Assembly (NCBI GenBank): GCA_050305635.1
Contig: JBNLFS010000031.1
Location: forward strand, 1 to 25,424
Source of the DNA: Thiodiazotropha sp050305635
GTDB lineage: Bacteria; Pseudomonadota; Gammaproteobacteria; Chromatiales; Chromatiaceae
DNA length: 25,424 nt
Reading direction: 5' to 3'
The notes beneath the pieces were generated by a model. That model did no database searches, was not told the origin of the DNA, and was given only the letters and a program-made list of their open reading frames with translations. The translations under genes were made by a program, and so were the position numbers. Positions 1 to 7,734 of the stretch are shown piece after piece (position 1 is the stretch's first letter; every line of letters begins with the position of its first letter).

Positions 1-10
1 CGCCCTGCGG

Positions 11-107
11 GAAGCCACTCAAGCCACGATTGCGGCGTTGCATCCCTTGGAAAGGGAATAGCCATTCCCTGCGGGCTGCGCCTTGCACTCGCGGCTTGAG
101 TGGCTTT
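11..107. repeat. Imperfect palindromic intergenic repeat (MITE/REP-like)
   Basis: Bases 11-25 (GAAGCCACTCAAGCC) are mirrored by 93-107, with 14 of 15 positions complementary. A perfect inner hairpin, GGGAAT (54-59), loop AGCC, ATTCCC (64-69), sits at the centre, and the stretches between pair partially. The whole unit could fold as one long cruciform. The octamer CCCTGCGG occurs at 3-10 and again at 67-74, so a second unit may lie just upstream of the window. No transposase is seen. It is most likely a non-autonomous palindromic repeat, inferred from structure only. Confidence 0.6.
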
Positions 108-226
108 CTAAATGCACGATTTATATAGGACACTACACTAGTGCAATATCGGACACGACACCGGGGCAACGTGGGGAGGCGGGCATCAATCCGTGACGGA
201 AACGGGGTTGACGGGGTAACTCTTCC

Positions 227-3106
227 GTGAGTGGTGAGCGGCGGGATTATGCCTCGGGTTATGCCCGTTTCATGCTGCGCCACCGCCGGCCGGTGATCCT
301 GCTACTGTTTGCCGCAAGTCTGCTCGCTTCCCTGTTCCTCAACCAGATCAATCTGCGCAACGATCCCGATTCTCTGCTCCCGCTGAGCAATCCCTATATC
401 GCCACCAACCTCTACAGCGACCAGACCTACGGCATGGGCAACCTGATGGTCTGGGGCATGACCGTCAAGCAGGGCGACATCTACCAGCCCTGGTTCATCC
501 GCATGGTGGACGAGTTCTATCACGATGTGAGTGCGCTGCCCTTCGCCAACCCGGATAAGTTTGTCGGCCTGCCGTCGCCCCGCTTGCGCAACCTCGGTAT
601 CTCGGTGGACGGCAGCTTGGATTTTCGTCGCCTGTTGCCGGCCAACGGTCTCTCCGACAATCCTCTGGAGGCGCGGGCCCAGTTGCATTTCCTGCGCGAG
701 GGTCTGGAGAAGCATATCGTTCTGGAGCCGCTGATGCTCTATTACCAGGACGGGCAGGGCAACAAATGCGACATTACCAATGACAAGGGTCTGATCGATA
801 ACCGGACCGTGCGGCATGTGCATCGCGAATGCCGGGCGACCGGCACCTTCATCATCGGCGATTTCTCCAACGACCTGAAAGACCATCACCTGGACTGGAT
901 CGCCCGGCTGCGAGAACTGATGCAGTCCTATGAAACCCGCTACGGGGACCGGGTAACCTTTTACCAGTCCGGTGAACCCTATTTTCTCGCCTCGATGGTG
1001 GAAGAGCTGTGGGACAAGGCCTGGCTGTTCGGTATCTCCCTCCTGATCATCCTGGTGATCCTCTGGTACGAGTTTCGTCACTGGAGCTGCGCGGTGTTTC
1101 CCCTGCTCGGGGTCGGCATGACCATCGTGCTGACCCTTGGGTTGATGGGCTACACCCAGTTCAAACTCACCACCATGATGGCGCTGACGCCGATGCTGTT
1201 GTTGGCGATCGGCATCGGTCATGCGATGCAGATTACCCGGCGCTTCATGTAGGAGCTGAGTGCCCAGGGCGATCCGGAACAGGCAGCGTTTGCCGCGATT
1301 CGTCACACGGTGGTTCCGGCGGCGCTTTCCATCGGCACCGACCTGCATGGTTTTTTCGCCATCTCCTTCATCGACATCTCGTTCTACAAGGCCTATGCCT
1401 ATTTCGGCATCTTCGGCATGTCCACCCTGATACTCACCACCACCACCCTGATTCCCCTGTTGATGGTGAGTTTCCCACCCAAGCTGCGCGAACGGGAGAC
1501 GGAGCGGGGCTGGGAACGGCGCATGGCGAACGGCATCACCCGGTTGCTGACCGGACCCGGGAAGTGGCTGCCGGTTACCGCGGTAATCGTGATCTGGCTC
1601 GGATCCGCCTACCTGGCGGAACTGGACAAGGGGTTCCTCGCCCTGATGGCGGGGCAGGAAGGCCGCAAGGACCCGGAGGTCGCGCGCATTCAGGATGAGT
1701 TCGACATCATGCCCGGGGTGGAAAAAGGCATTCACTATCCCCGAGCGGCCTACAAGGAGCACTACCTGCTGGGGGTGATGCTGGGCGAGGGCGGCGAAGT
1801 GGAGGCGATCCGTCAGTTGGATGCCCTGTCGCGGATGATGCCCGGGGTGATCACCGCGAATATCGTGATCCGCTCCAAACAGGGCACCCTGCCACCCTGT
1901 GGCATGGCTGCCTGGGATCCCATGGGCCGGCGGGTGATCGGTCCTCAGCAGTGTTATGACGAGATGAGCGATCCCCCTCAGGGGGTGTTCAATCAGGTCG
2001 AGGTGCTCAAGGCGCTTTCAGACTTCGAGGACTGGCTGCGCGGGCATCCACACATCGGTTTCACCTCCTCCTACGTACAGTTCGTCAAGACCCTGAACAT
2101 GATGTTCAATGCCCCCAGTGGTGAGCGGCCCACCGAACACATGAACCTGTACGCCATCCCCGACCGGGAGCATATGCTGAACAACCGCTATGCCTACCGG
2201 CTGGATCGCTTCGGCAACCTGCCGGACCCCCGGGAGACCATACCCTTCTATAACGGCATGCTGGCGACCGGGTCCGCGCCGGGGGAACTTGACGGTTTCG
2301 TCAACACGCGCACCTGGGACGAGGGCATCATTGTCGGTTTCGTCAACACCATGGACCCCAAGGAGACCCATCAGACCATCCGCGACATTCAGGATTACCT
2401 GACCGAGCATGCCAGTGACCCGGGCATGGCGCAGTTGCGCTTCGGCGTGCAGGGTGGTGAGGAGGTGACCGTGCCCGGAACCCGCAAGGTCGCCACACAC
2501 ACGGTGGAGGTATCGGACTCCCTGCATGGACGAGCCCCGGTCGGGGGGTTTCTGGGTGTCACCGAAGCGACCCGGGATGTGGCCTTCAAGGAGTGGTTGA
2601 ACGCTCCTGTGGCTACCTCCCTGACGGTGTTCATCATGACCCTACTGATGTTTCGCTCCTGGATGGTCGCGCTGATCCTGATCAGCCTCTGCTTCATCAC
2701 GCTGATGACCCAGTACGGACTGGGTGCCTACATGACCACGGTCAAGGAGTGGTCGGCGAATCTGGCATTCCATGTCCAGGTCGCACTGAGTATCGCCATG
2801 GGGCTGGGCGTCGATTACGGGGTCTATATGGTCTCCCGGTTGCAGGAGGAGATGCGCGCCTCGGGCGAGAACTGGACCAAAGCCCTGCATACCACCCTGC
2901 ATAACACGGGTTCAGCGATCATTCTCTCCATGGCGGTGCTGCTGGGCAGTTTCATCCCTCTCATGAACACTGAATTGGCCAACCTCTGGTCGGTCAGTCT
3001 GTATATCTCGGAAGCCCTGATCATGGACGTATTTATTGCCTTACTGGTGCTGCCGCTGATGGTTTATTGGCTGCGGCCCGGGTTTGTATTTGATGCCTCC
3101 CGATAA
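227..3106 (+). pseudogene. MMPL/RND-family membrane exporter interrupted by in-frame amber codon
   Basis: The frame encodes a 959-position RND superfamily (MMPL/SSD-like) membrane protein. There is a transmembrane segment at about 20-40, a long periplasmic loop to about 262, and a helix bundle at about 265-410. A second helix then leads into a second loop to about 785, followed by a second bundle that includes GLGVDYGVYM near residue 860. This two-fold layout is typical of lipid or hydrophobic-compound exporters. Codon 342 (1250-1252) is TAG, in the cytosolic stretch after helix 4 (ITRRFM, stop, ELSAQGD). The same frame then stays open for 617 codons with clear family-like sequence. CAG to TAG is the simplest single change. 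GTG at 227 is the first usable start after a TGA at 209-211, but no strong ribosome site precedes it. A recent nonsense mutation, a sequencing error or amber suppression would all fit. Restart at GTG 1310 lacks a ribosome site. No adaptor or outer-membrane partner is adjacent. Confidence 0.82.
1250..1252 (+). other. In-frame TAG within exporter gene
   Basis: TAG in the reading frame of the MMPL/RND gene, flanked on both sides by in-frame family sequence. Among the genes of this window TAG appears as a terminal stop only once (109-residue gene ending at 4799). TGA and TAA end all the others. Confidence 0.9.
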
Positions 3107-3255
3107 CGGCCCGTAGATCAGAGGAAGATACCTTTGGTGTGTTCTTTCGTTCGTCTGCCGATATTTCACATGACTCGATAAAGGGTCCCTGCTGCTGTTG
3201 GCGGCTGATTTACATTGATACAAGTCGAGCAAGTTAAGAGCCCCCCATCTCAGCC

Positions 3256-3284
3256 TTGACATATTATGTCGCGACGACTATCTT
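3256..3284 (+). promoter_or_regulatory. Sigma-70-type promoter of the yjfI-pspA-flotillin operon
   Basis: A perfect -35 hexamer TTGACA (3256-3261), exactly 17 bases of spacer and a -10 TATCTT (3279-3284) lie 31 bases upstream of the yjfI start codon. No other strong promoter-like pair was found between the exporter stop at 3106 and this gene. I saw no sigma-54 -24/-12 element (TGGCAC...TTGC), although the E. coli psp operon uses one. Confidence 0.65.
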
Positions 3285-3315
3285 GAGGACATCGTTTGAA
3301 AGGAGATCACAATCG

Positions 3316-3735
3316 ATGAATAGCCTTCTCTCTAAATTGGAGTCGGTGCTTAAGATGCCCGATTCCGGAACCATGAACGGCATGGAATATGAGTTGAGTC
3401 CAATACCTGGCGACGTAGAGGTGGTGCAGGTCACTTTCAAGGATCGCGAGGAATTTCCAATTTACCTCACCCAATCGGAAAGCCAGATGATCTGTATCTG
3501 CTATCTATGGCGCGATGAGGAAGTCAGCGCGGATAAACGAGTCCGCATGTTGGAAAGCATGTTGGATATGAATGTGCCCATGCCCCTCTCTTCATTTGGC
3601 AGGATCGGTGACTGGTATGCCATCTTCGGCGCCCTCGATCAGGATTCATCCGCCAGCAGTATCATCAAAGAGTTGACTGTACTCAGTGACAACGCGCTCG
3701 ACGCGGTCGACGCCATGAGTGGTTATCTCAACTAA
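3316..3735 (+). CDS. yjfI: YjfI-like DUF2170 protein
   Basis: A 139-residue soluble protein with the look of the DUF2170/YjfI family: an N-terminal region, the central MICICYLWRDEEV strand region and a C-terminal FGRIGDWYAIFGAL stretch. There is no signal peptide or membrane helix. The start is ATG 3316 because AAGGAG (3300-3305) sits 10 bases upstream. The in-frame TTG at 3256 lies inside the -35 box and is rejected. It is the first gene of the operon, 25 bases before the PspA gene. In E. coli, yjfI and the PspA paralogue yjfJ are neighbours in the same way. The molecular function of DUF2170 is not established; a partner or regulator of the PspA-like protein is an inference from co-occurrence. 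Confidence 0.85.
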   Translation: MNSLLSKLESVLKMPDSGTMNGMEYELSPIPGDVEVVQVTFKDREEFPIYLTQSESQMICICYLWRDEEVSADKRVRMLESMLDMNVPMPLSSFGRIGDWYAIFGALDQDSSASSIIKELTVLSDNALDAVDAMSGYLN

Positions 3736-3760
3736 TCGTGACTGAATTAAGGAGTCTACA

Positions 3761-4462
3761 ATGGAATTCTTCAAGAAACTGGTAACTGCAATCCGTGGCG
3801 GAACCCGCGAGATTGGCGAGGCCGTATTGGATAGCCAGGGAATCCGCATCTACGAACAGGAAATCGAAGATGCCAAGGAAGCGATCAAACGGGCCGAAAG
3901 CGACTTGACCGGTGTCATGGCAAAAGAGATGCAGGCCGGACGGGAGATCGAGCGACTGGAGCAGTCCATCGCGGAATATGAGAAAAATGCACTGGAATTG
4001 CTCGAAAAGAACAACGAGGCGTTAGCGTCTGAAGTTGCAGGAAAGATCGCCGAACTGGAAGTGGAACTGGAGACTCAGCGGCAGGCCAAATCACGCTTTT
4101 CCGAGCATGTGGTCAAGGTCAAGGAGATGATCAAACAGACGCACGCGAAAATTCGCGAGCATGAGCGCGAAATTGCCATGGTGAAAACCACCGAGAATGT
4201 CCACAAAGCTACGCAATCGATCAGTCAGCACATGGATGGCGGCAGTTCGAAGATGGTCGCTGCGAAGGAGTCGCTGGAAAGAATCAAACAGCGGCAACAG
4301 GATCAGGCTGACCGGATGAGTGCATCCGAGCAGTTGCGCGGTGAATTGAGTGGGGCTTCCCTTGAAGAGAAGCTCAAGTCCGCGGGTGTCGGCAATAGCG
4401 TAGACCGGCAAAAAAGCGTCCTGGAGCGCCTCAAGTCAAAACAGAAAGGAACGCAAGCCTGA
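3761..4462 (+). CDS. yjfJ: PspA/IM30 family protein (YjfJ-like)
   Basis: A 233-residue, almost entirely helical, charged coiled-coil protein. The N-terminal MEFFKKLVTAIRGG resembles the amphipathic membrane-binding helix of PspA/IM30, and the heptad-rich region covers about residues 30-185. PspA/IM30 proteins are ESCRT-III relatives that polymerise on the cytosolic face of the inner membrane and stabilise damaged bilayers. The ribosome site TAAGGAG ends six bases before the ATG. The gene lies between yjfI and a small possible DNA-binding protein, with no pspBC or pspF nearby. This is therefore the YjfI/flotillin-linked type of PspA rather than the classic pspABC system. Family assignment is confident; its partner set is inferred from context. 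Confidence 0.9.
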   Translation: MEFFKKLVTAIRGGTREIGEAVLDSQGIRIYEQEIEDAKEAIKRAESDLTGVMAKEMQAGREIERLEQSIAEYEKNALELLEKNNEALASEVAGKIAELEVELETQRQAKSRFSEHVVKVKEMIKQTHAKIREHEREIAMVKTTENVHKATQSISQHMDGGSSKMVAAKESLERIKQRQQDQADRMSASEQLRGELSGASLEEKLKSAGVGNSVDRQKSVLERLKSKQKGTQA

Positions 4463-4469
4463 ATCTGCA

Positions 4470-4799
4470 ATGAGTGATCGAGATAAGACAAAACCTGTTC
4501 GCTGGACGGATTCTGACAAGGCAATCAGAGCGACACAGGTTGCTTTCGATGTCGAAAACAGGGTTATCGACACGATTAAACAGCAAGCGTGCGAGAAGGG
4601 TGTAACCGCTTCCGATATGATGCGTCTGATTCTGGGTCTAGAGGTGACCGCAAAGCGTGTCAGGCCGAGATTGACGATGTCGTTGAAGGAACAGGACTAC
4701 AAGGAGTTGGCGAAACGTTACGGCCTGAAACCCAGTGAGCGACTTGCCATAAAAGCCAGAATCATTGAAGAGATAAGGGATTATGCCTTCAGGCTTTAG
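4470..4799 (+). CDS. Small basic protein, possible tandem ribbon-helix-helix
   Basis: A 109-residue protein not recognised as a named family. Two segments each read like strand-helix-turn-helix: residues about 23-60 (TQVAFDV strand, then helices around ENRVIDTIKQQ and ASDMMRLILGL) and about 66-107 (RLTMSLKEQDY, KELAKRYGL, then SERLAIKARIIEEI). Each matches the size and pattern of a ribbon-helix-helix unit, so a single chain could mimic an RHH dimer. It starts seven bases after the pspA stop, without a strong ribosome site, which suggests translational coupling. It ends with TAG. It could be an operon-specific regulator or a PspA-binding partner. The fold call is pattern reading by eye, not a database match. 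Confidence 0.7.
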   Translation: MSDRDKTKPVRWTDSDKAIRATQVAFDVENRVIDTIKQQACEKGVTASDMMRLILGLEVTAKRVRPRLTMSLKEQDYKELAKRYGLKPSERLAIKARIIEEIRDYAFRL

Positions 4800-4910
4800 G
4801 TGAGTCAGGGTGTGGCGGGTTACTGTTGGGACGGGGCGTTCGCCAAGATTATTGATGAATCTTCATTGATGGTTCGCTGTAACGATTTCAAAAAAGGAGC
4901 ATGACAATCC

Positions 4911-5573
4911 GTGGATACATTTGCAGGCATCATCAGCAGTTATCCGACGAATATCTTCAGCATCATCCTGGGTGTCATGTTGGTTTTCTGGATCTTTGCC
5001 ATTCTGGGAATGTTCGACATCGATATCCTGTCTCCTGAGGGCGGTGATGATGTATTCGATCTCGATGTTGAACTTGATGGTGAGATTCCCGGTTTCGTCG
5101 GCCTGCTTCATACATTGGGGTTGACCGGCGTGCCGCTCACCCTGGTGATCAGTGTCATGGCGCTGATCGGGTTTGTTCTCTCCTATTTCGTCAGTCGTTG
5201 GGTGCTGTTTCCTCTGGGTTCCGATTTGCTGCGCTATCTCATAGGTACAGGCATATTGGCGGGTTCGACACTGATCTCGATTCCTGTTACAGCACGCGTC
5301 ATCAAGCCATTAAAGCCCTTGTTCGTGAAGCACTACGCTCCGTCGAAAAAAGATTATGTCGGCCATGTCTGCGTGGTGACCTCATCCTCTGTCAACGGTG
5401 AGTTCGGCATCGGATCGGTGGAAACCCTCGGTGCTCCGATACAGATCGACATCCGTACAGTAAACGGCGAAATCTATCCGAAGGGATCCAGTCTCAGGGT
5501 TGCGGCCTATGACGCAGATCTAGATCTGTTCGAAGTGATCGGCGAAGAAAAATATCAACAACTTGTCAGTTAA
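4911..5573 (+). CDS. yqiJ: YqiJ-like membrane protein with OB-fold (DUF1449)
   Basis: A 220-residue inner-membrane protein: a hydrophobic helix at about 14-34, a very acidic loop at 36-60, two helices at about 70-92 and 103-125, then a C-terminal soluble beta-rich domain (about 145-218, beginning DYVGHVCVVTSS). That domain fits the NfeD-like/OB fold of the YqiJ family. YqiJ/NfeD proteins work as partners of flotillins, and the flotillin gene follows 30 bases downstream. Start GTG 4911 is preceded by AAAAGGAGC about 11-12 bases upstream; an ATG at 4901 is out of frame. The 111-base gap before it holds no gene. A role in organising membrane microdomains with the flotillin is inferred from family and position. 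Confidence 0.88.
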   Translation: MDTFAGIISSYPTNIFSIILGVMLVFWIFAILGMFDIDILSPEGGDDVFDLDVELDGEIPGFVGLLHTLGLTGVPLTLVISVMALIGFVLSYFVSRWVLFPLGSDLLRYLIGTGILAGSTLISIPVTARVIKPLKPLFVKHYAPSKKDYVGHVCVVTSSSVNGEFGIGSVETLGAPIQIDIRTVNGEIYPKGSSLRVAAYDADLDLFEVIGEEKYQQLVS

Positions 5574-5603
5574 CTTATATCCATTCTGAATAGGAAGAAG
5601 TGT

Positions 5604-7652
5604 ATGGAATCCATCATTCTGATCAGCGTATCCAGCGCGATAATTCTGCTTGGGGCGTTTTCCCTGTTTGCGAGTTTTTACAAAAAAGTACCTCAGGGTA
5701 AGGCGATGATCGTCAGTACGCTGAGTCGCGAGCCCAAGGTGACCTTTACCGGAAGTCTGGTGTTACCGGTGATTCATTTGCGAGAGATGATGGATATCGA
5801 TCTGAAAACCATCGAAATCGATCGGCGTGGATCGGACGGCCTGATATGCCGTGACAATATTCGCGCGGATATTAAGGTGACTTTTTTCGTGCGGGTGAAC
5901 AAAACCACGGAAGATGTTCTGAAGGTCGCACAGGCGGTCGGGGTTGACCGGGCATCGGATCAGTCCGCTGTGGAAGAGCTGTTCTCAGCCAAGTTTTCCG
6001 AAGCGCTCAAGACGGTCGGCAAGCGCATGGATTTTATTTCACTCTACGAAGAGCGGGATGCGTTTCGTGATGACATCATTAAAGTGATCGGTAAGGACCT
6101 TAATGGTTATGTTCTGGAAGATGCCGCTATCGATTATCTGGAGCAGACGCCGGTTAAGTCACTTGATCCCAATAATATTCTCGACGCCGAAGGTATCCGC
6201 AAGATTACCGAGCTGACCGCCGCGCAACATATTCGAACCAATGAATATCAACGGGACGAAGAGAAGGCGATCAAGAAAAAAGACGTGGAAACCCGCGAAG
6301 CCGTGCTGCAATTGGAGAAGCAGGAGCAGGACGCCCTGGCGCGTCAAACGCGCGAAGTGGCGACCATACAGGCGCGGGAACAGGCCGAGACCAAGAAGAT
6401 CCAGGCCGAGGAGCTGTTGCGTGCCGAACAGGCCCGCATCAAAACCGAAGAGGCGATCGCGATCCAGGAGGAGAACAAACAACGCGAGATCGAAGTTGCG
6501 GCCTATCAGAGGCAGAGCGTCACTGTGAAAGAGGCGGAGAATGTCCAGAAGGCGCAGGAGCTGGAACAGGTGGAACGCAGACGGGTCGTGGCGCTCGCGG
6601 ATATTGCGAAGGAGAAGGAACTCGAGGAGCAGCGCAAGGAGATTGCCGATCTCACCAGCGAACGTATCTCCGTTGAAAAGCGTGTGGCCGAAGAGGAGGA
6701 GAATATCGAGCGTGTGCGTATCGTCTCCAAGGCGGAACGGGAAAAAGAGGCCACGATCATTACCGCGGAAGCCAAGGCTCAGGAAGATCTTGTACGTGAA
6801 GTAAAGGCAGCTGAGGCTGCGGCCCAGCGGGCCGTGCAGAAGGCGCAGGAAGAGGTGACCCTTGCGGAAGGCCGGAAGAATGCTTCTCTGCTGGATGCCG
6901 AAGCCGCCATCAAACAGGCTGAGGCTGTGCGTTACCGCGAGGCGGCGCCCGGGCTGGCTAAAGCAGAGGTCATGCAGGTGACGGCTGTCGCCAAGGAGAA
7001 AGACGGCCTGGCCGAGGCGGTGGTCTTGCGGGAGAAAATGGAGGCCCAGGCCATAGGTGACGAAAAGATCGGTTTGGCCGCCGTGCGCGTGCAGGAAGCG
7101 GAAGCGGACGCGATCGAGAAGCGGGGCGAGGCGGATGCAAAGAATATCGAGTTACGCTTCCTTTCTGAGGCCAAGGGTCTGAAGGAGAAATTCGCGGCCA
7201 TGGATGCCATGAGCGATGAGTCGCGCCGACATGAAGAGTTCCGTCTCAAACTCGATCTTACACACGCCGAGACGCTGCGCTGGATCGAGGCCAACACCGA
7301 GATTGCCAAGGAGCAGGCGACCGTGCTGGCCACCGCGCTGGCGGATGCCAAGATCGATATCGTGGGCGGCAGCGGAGATTACTTCGAGAAGTTCGTCAAC
7401 GCGCTGGCCCTGGGACGTTCCCTGGACGGCATCGTGCGTGGGGAGACCGCGCAAAAGGTCTTCAGCCGCCATCTGGAGGGTGAGGCCGATCTTGTGGAAG
7501 ACATCAAGGAGATTGCGAGCGGTCTGGGAGGAAACAGCGACAGTATCCAGAATCTGACAGTCAGCGCCTTTATTGCAAAACTGATGCGCGAAGGCACATC
7601 GGAACAGAAGGCCATGCTCAATAATCTGATCGGCTCGGTCACTCAGCAGTAA
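5604..7652 (+). CDS. yqiK: Flotillin family protein (YqiK-like)
   Basis: A 682-residue SPFH/band-7 protein. It has an N-terminal membrane helix (about 4-24), an SPFH domain beginning VPQGKAMIVST at about 29 and running to about 190, and then a long Ala/Glu/Lys-rich coiled coil (about 215-560). A C-terminal region (about 585-682) contains LALGRSLDGIV. It is longer than E. coli YqiK (about 550 residues), mostly in the coiled coil and tail. Flotillins form large oligomeric cages on the inner membrane that mark fluid or lipid-raft-like domains. AGGAAG lies upstream of ATG 5604. It sits between its usual partner YqiJ and the giant ATPase, and a hairpin follows its stop. Confidence in the family is high. 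Confidence 0.92.
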   Translation: MESIILISVSSAIILLGAFSLFASFYKKVPQGKAMIVSTLSREPKVTFTGSLVLPVIHLREMMDIDLKTIEIDRRGSDGLICRDNIRADIKVTFFVRVNKTTEDVLKVAQAVGVDRASDQSAVEELFSAKFSEALKTVGKRMDFISLYEERDAFRDDIIKVIGKDLNGYVLEDAAIDYLEQTPVKSLDPNNILDAEGIRKITELTAAQHIRTNEYQRDEEKAIKKKDVETREAVLQLEKQEQDALARQTREVATIQAREQAETKKIQAEELLRAEQARIKTEEAIAIQEENKQREIEVAAYQRQSVTVKEAENVQKAQELEQVERRRVVALADIAKEKELEEQRKEIADLTSERISVEKRVAEEEENIERVRIVSKAEREKEATIITAEAKAQEDLVREVKAAEAAAQRAVQKAQEEVTLAEGRKNASLLDAEAAIKQAEAVRYREAAPGLAKAEVMQVTAVAKEKDGLAEAVVLREKMEAQAIGDEKIGLAAVRVQEAEADAIEKRGEADAKNIELRFLSEAKGLKEKFAAMDAMSDESRRHEEFRLKLDLTHAETLRWIEANTEIAKEQATVLATALADAKIDIVGGSGDYFEKFVNALALGRSLDGIVRGETAQKVFSRHLEGEADLVEDIKEIASGLGGNSDSIQNLTVSAFIAKLMREGTSEQKAMLNNLIGSVTQQ

Positions 7653-7670
7653 ACAGGAACGGCGGCGGAT

Positions 7671-7697
7671 CTGTTTGGGGGCGATGCGCCCAAACAG
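7671..7697 (+). terminator. Hairpin between flotillin and ATPase genes (possible terminator/attenuator)
   Basis: CTGTTTGGG (7671-7679) pairs perfectly with CCCAAACAG (7689-7697). Two further G-C pairs close around a GAT loop after one G-G mismatch. A short TTTT run (7699-7702) follows. The T tract is weak, so partial termination or RNA-end protection is more likely than a full stop. It would separate expression of the five upstream genes from the ATPase and protease genes. Confidence 0.5.
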
Positions 7698-7734
7698 GTT
7701 TTCCGTTGACTGAAGGATATCCTCAGGAGTTGGT

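Noticed and set aside
96..127. Promoter for the exporter formed by the repeat edge (TTGAGT and a TATATA stretch)
   Set aside because: Spacing of about 20 bases and poor hexamers.
302..1762. 486-codon minus-strand open frame opposite the exporter gene
   Set aside because: Shadow of a GC-rich coding frame. The translation has no domain, while the plus strand is clearly an RND protein.
3107..3315. Sigma-54 promoter before the PspA operon
   Set aside because: No TGGCAC-N5-TTGC pattern seen, whereas a good sigma-70 pair is present; no pspF gene adjacent.
4797..4904. Readthrough of the TAG ending the 109-residue gene (34 further open codons)
   Set aside because: A run of 34 open codons is expected by chance fairly often, and the added sequence has no recognisable pattern. 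It does not support amber decoding.
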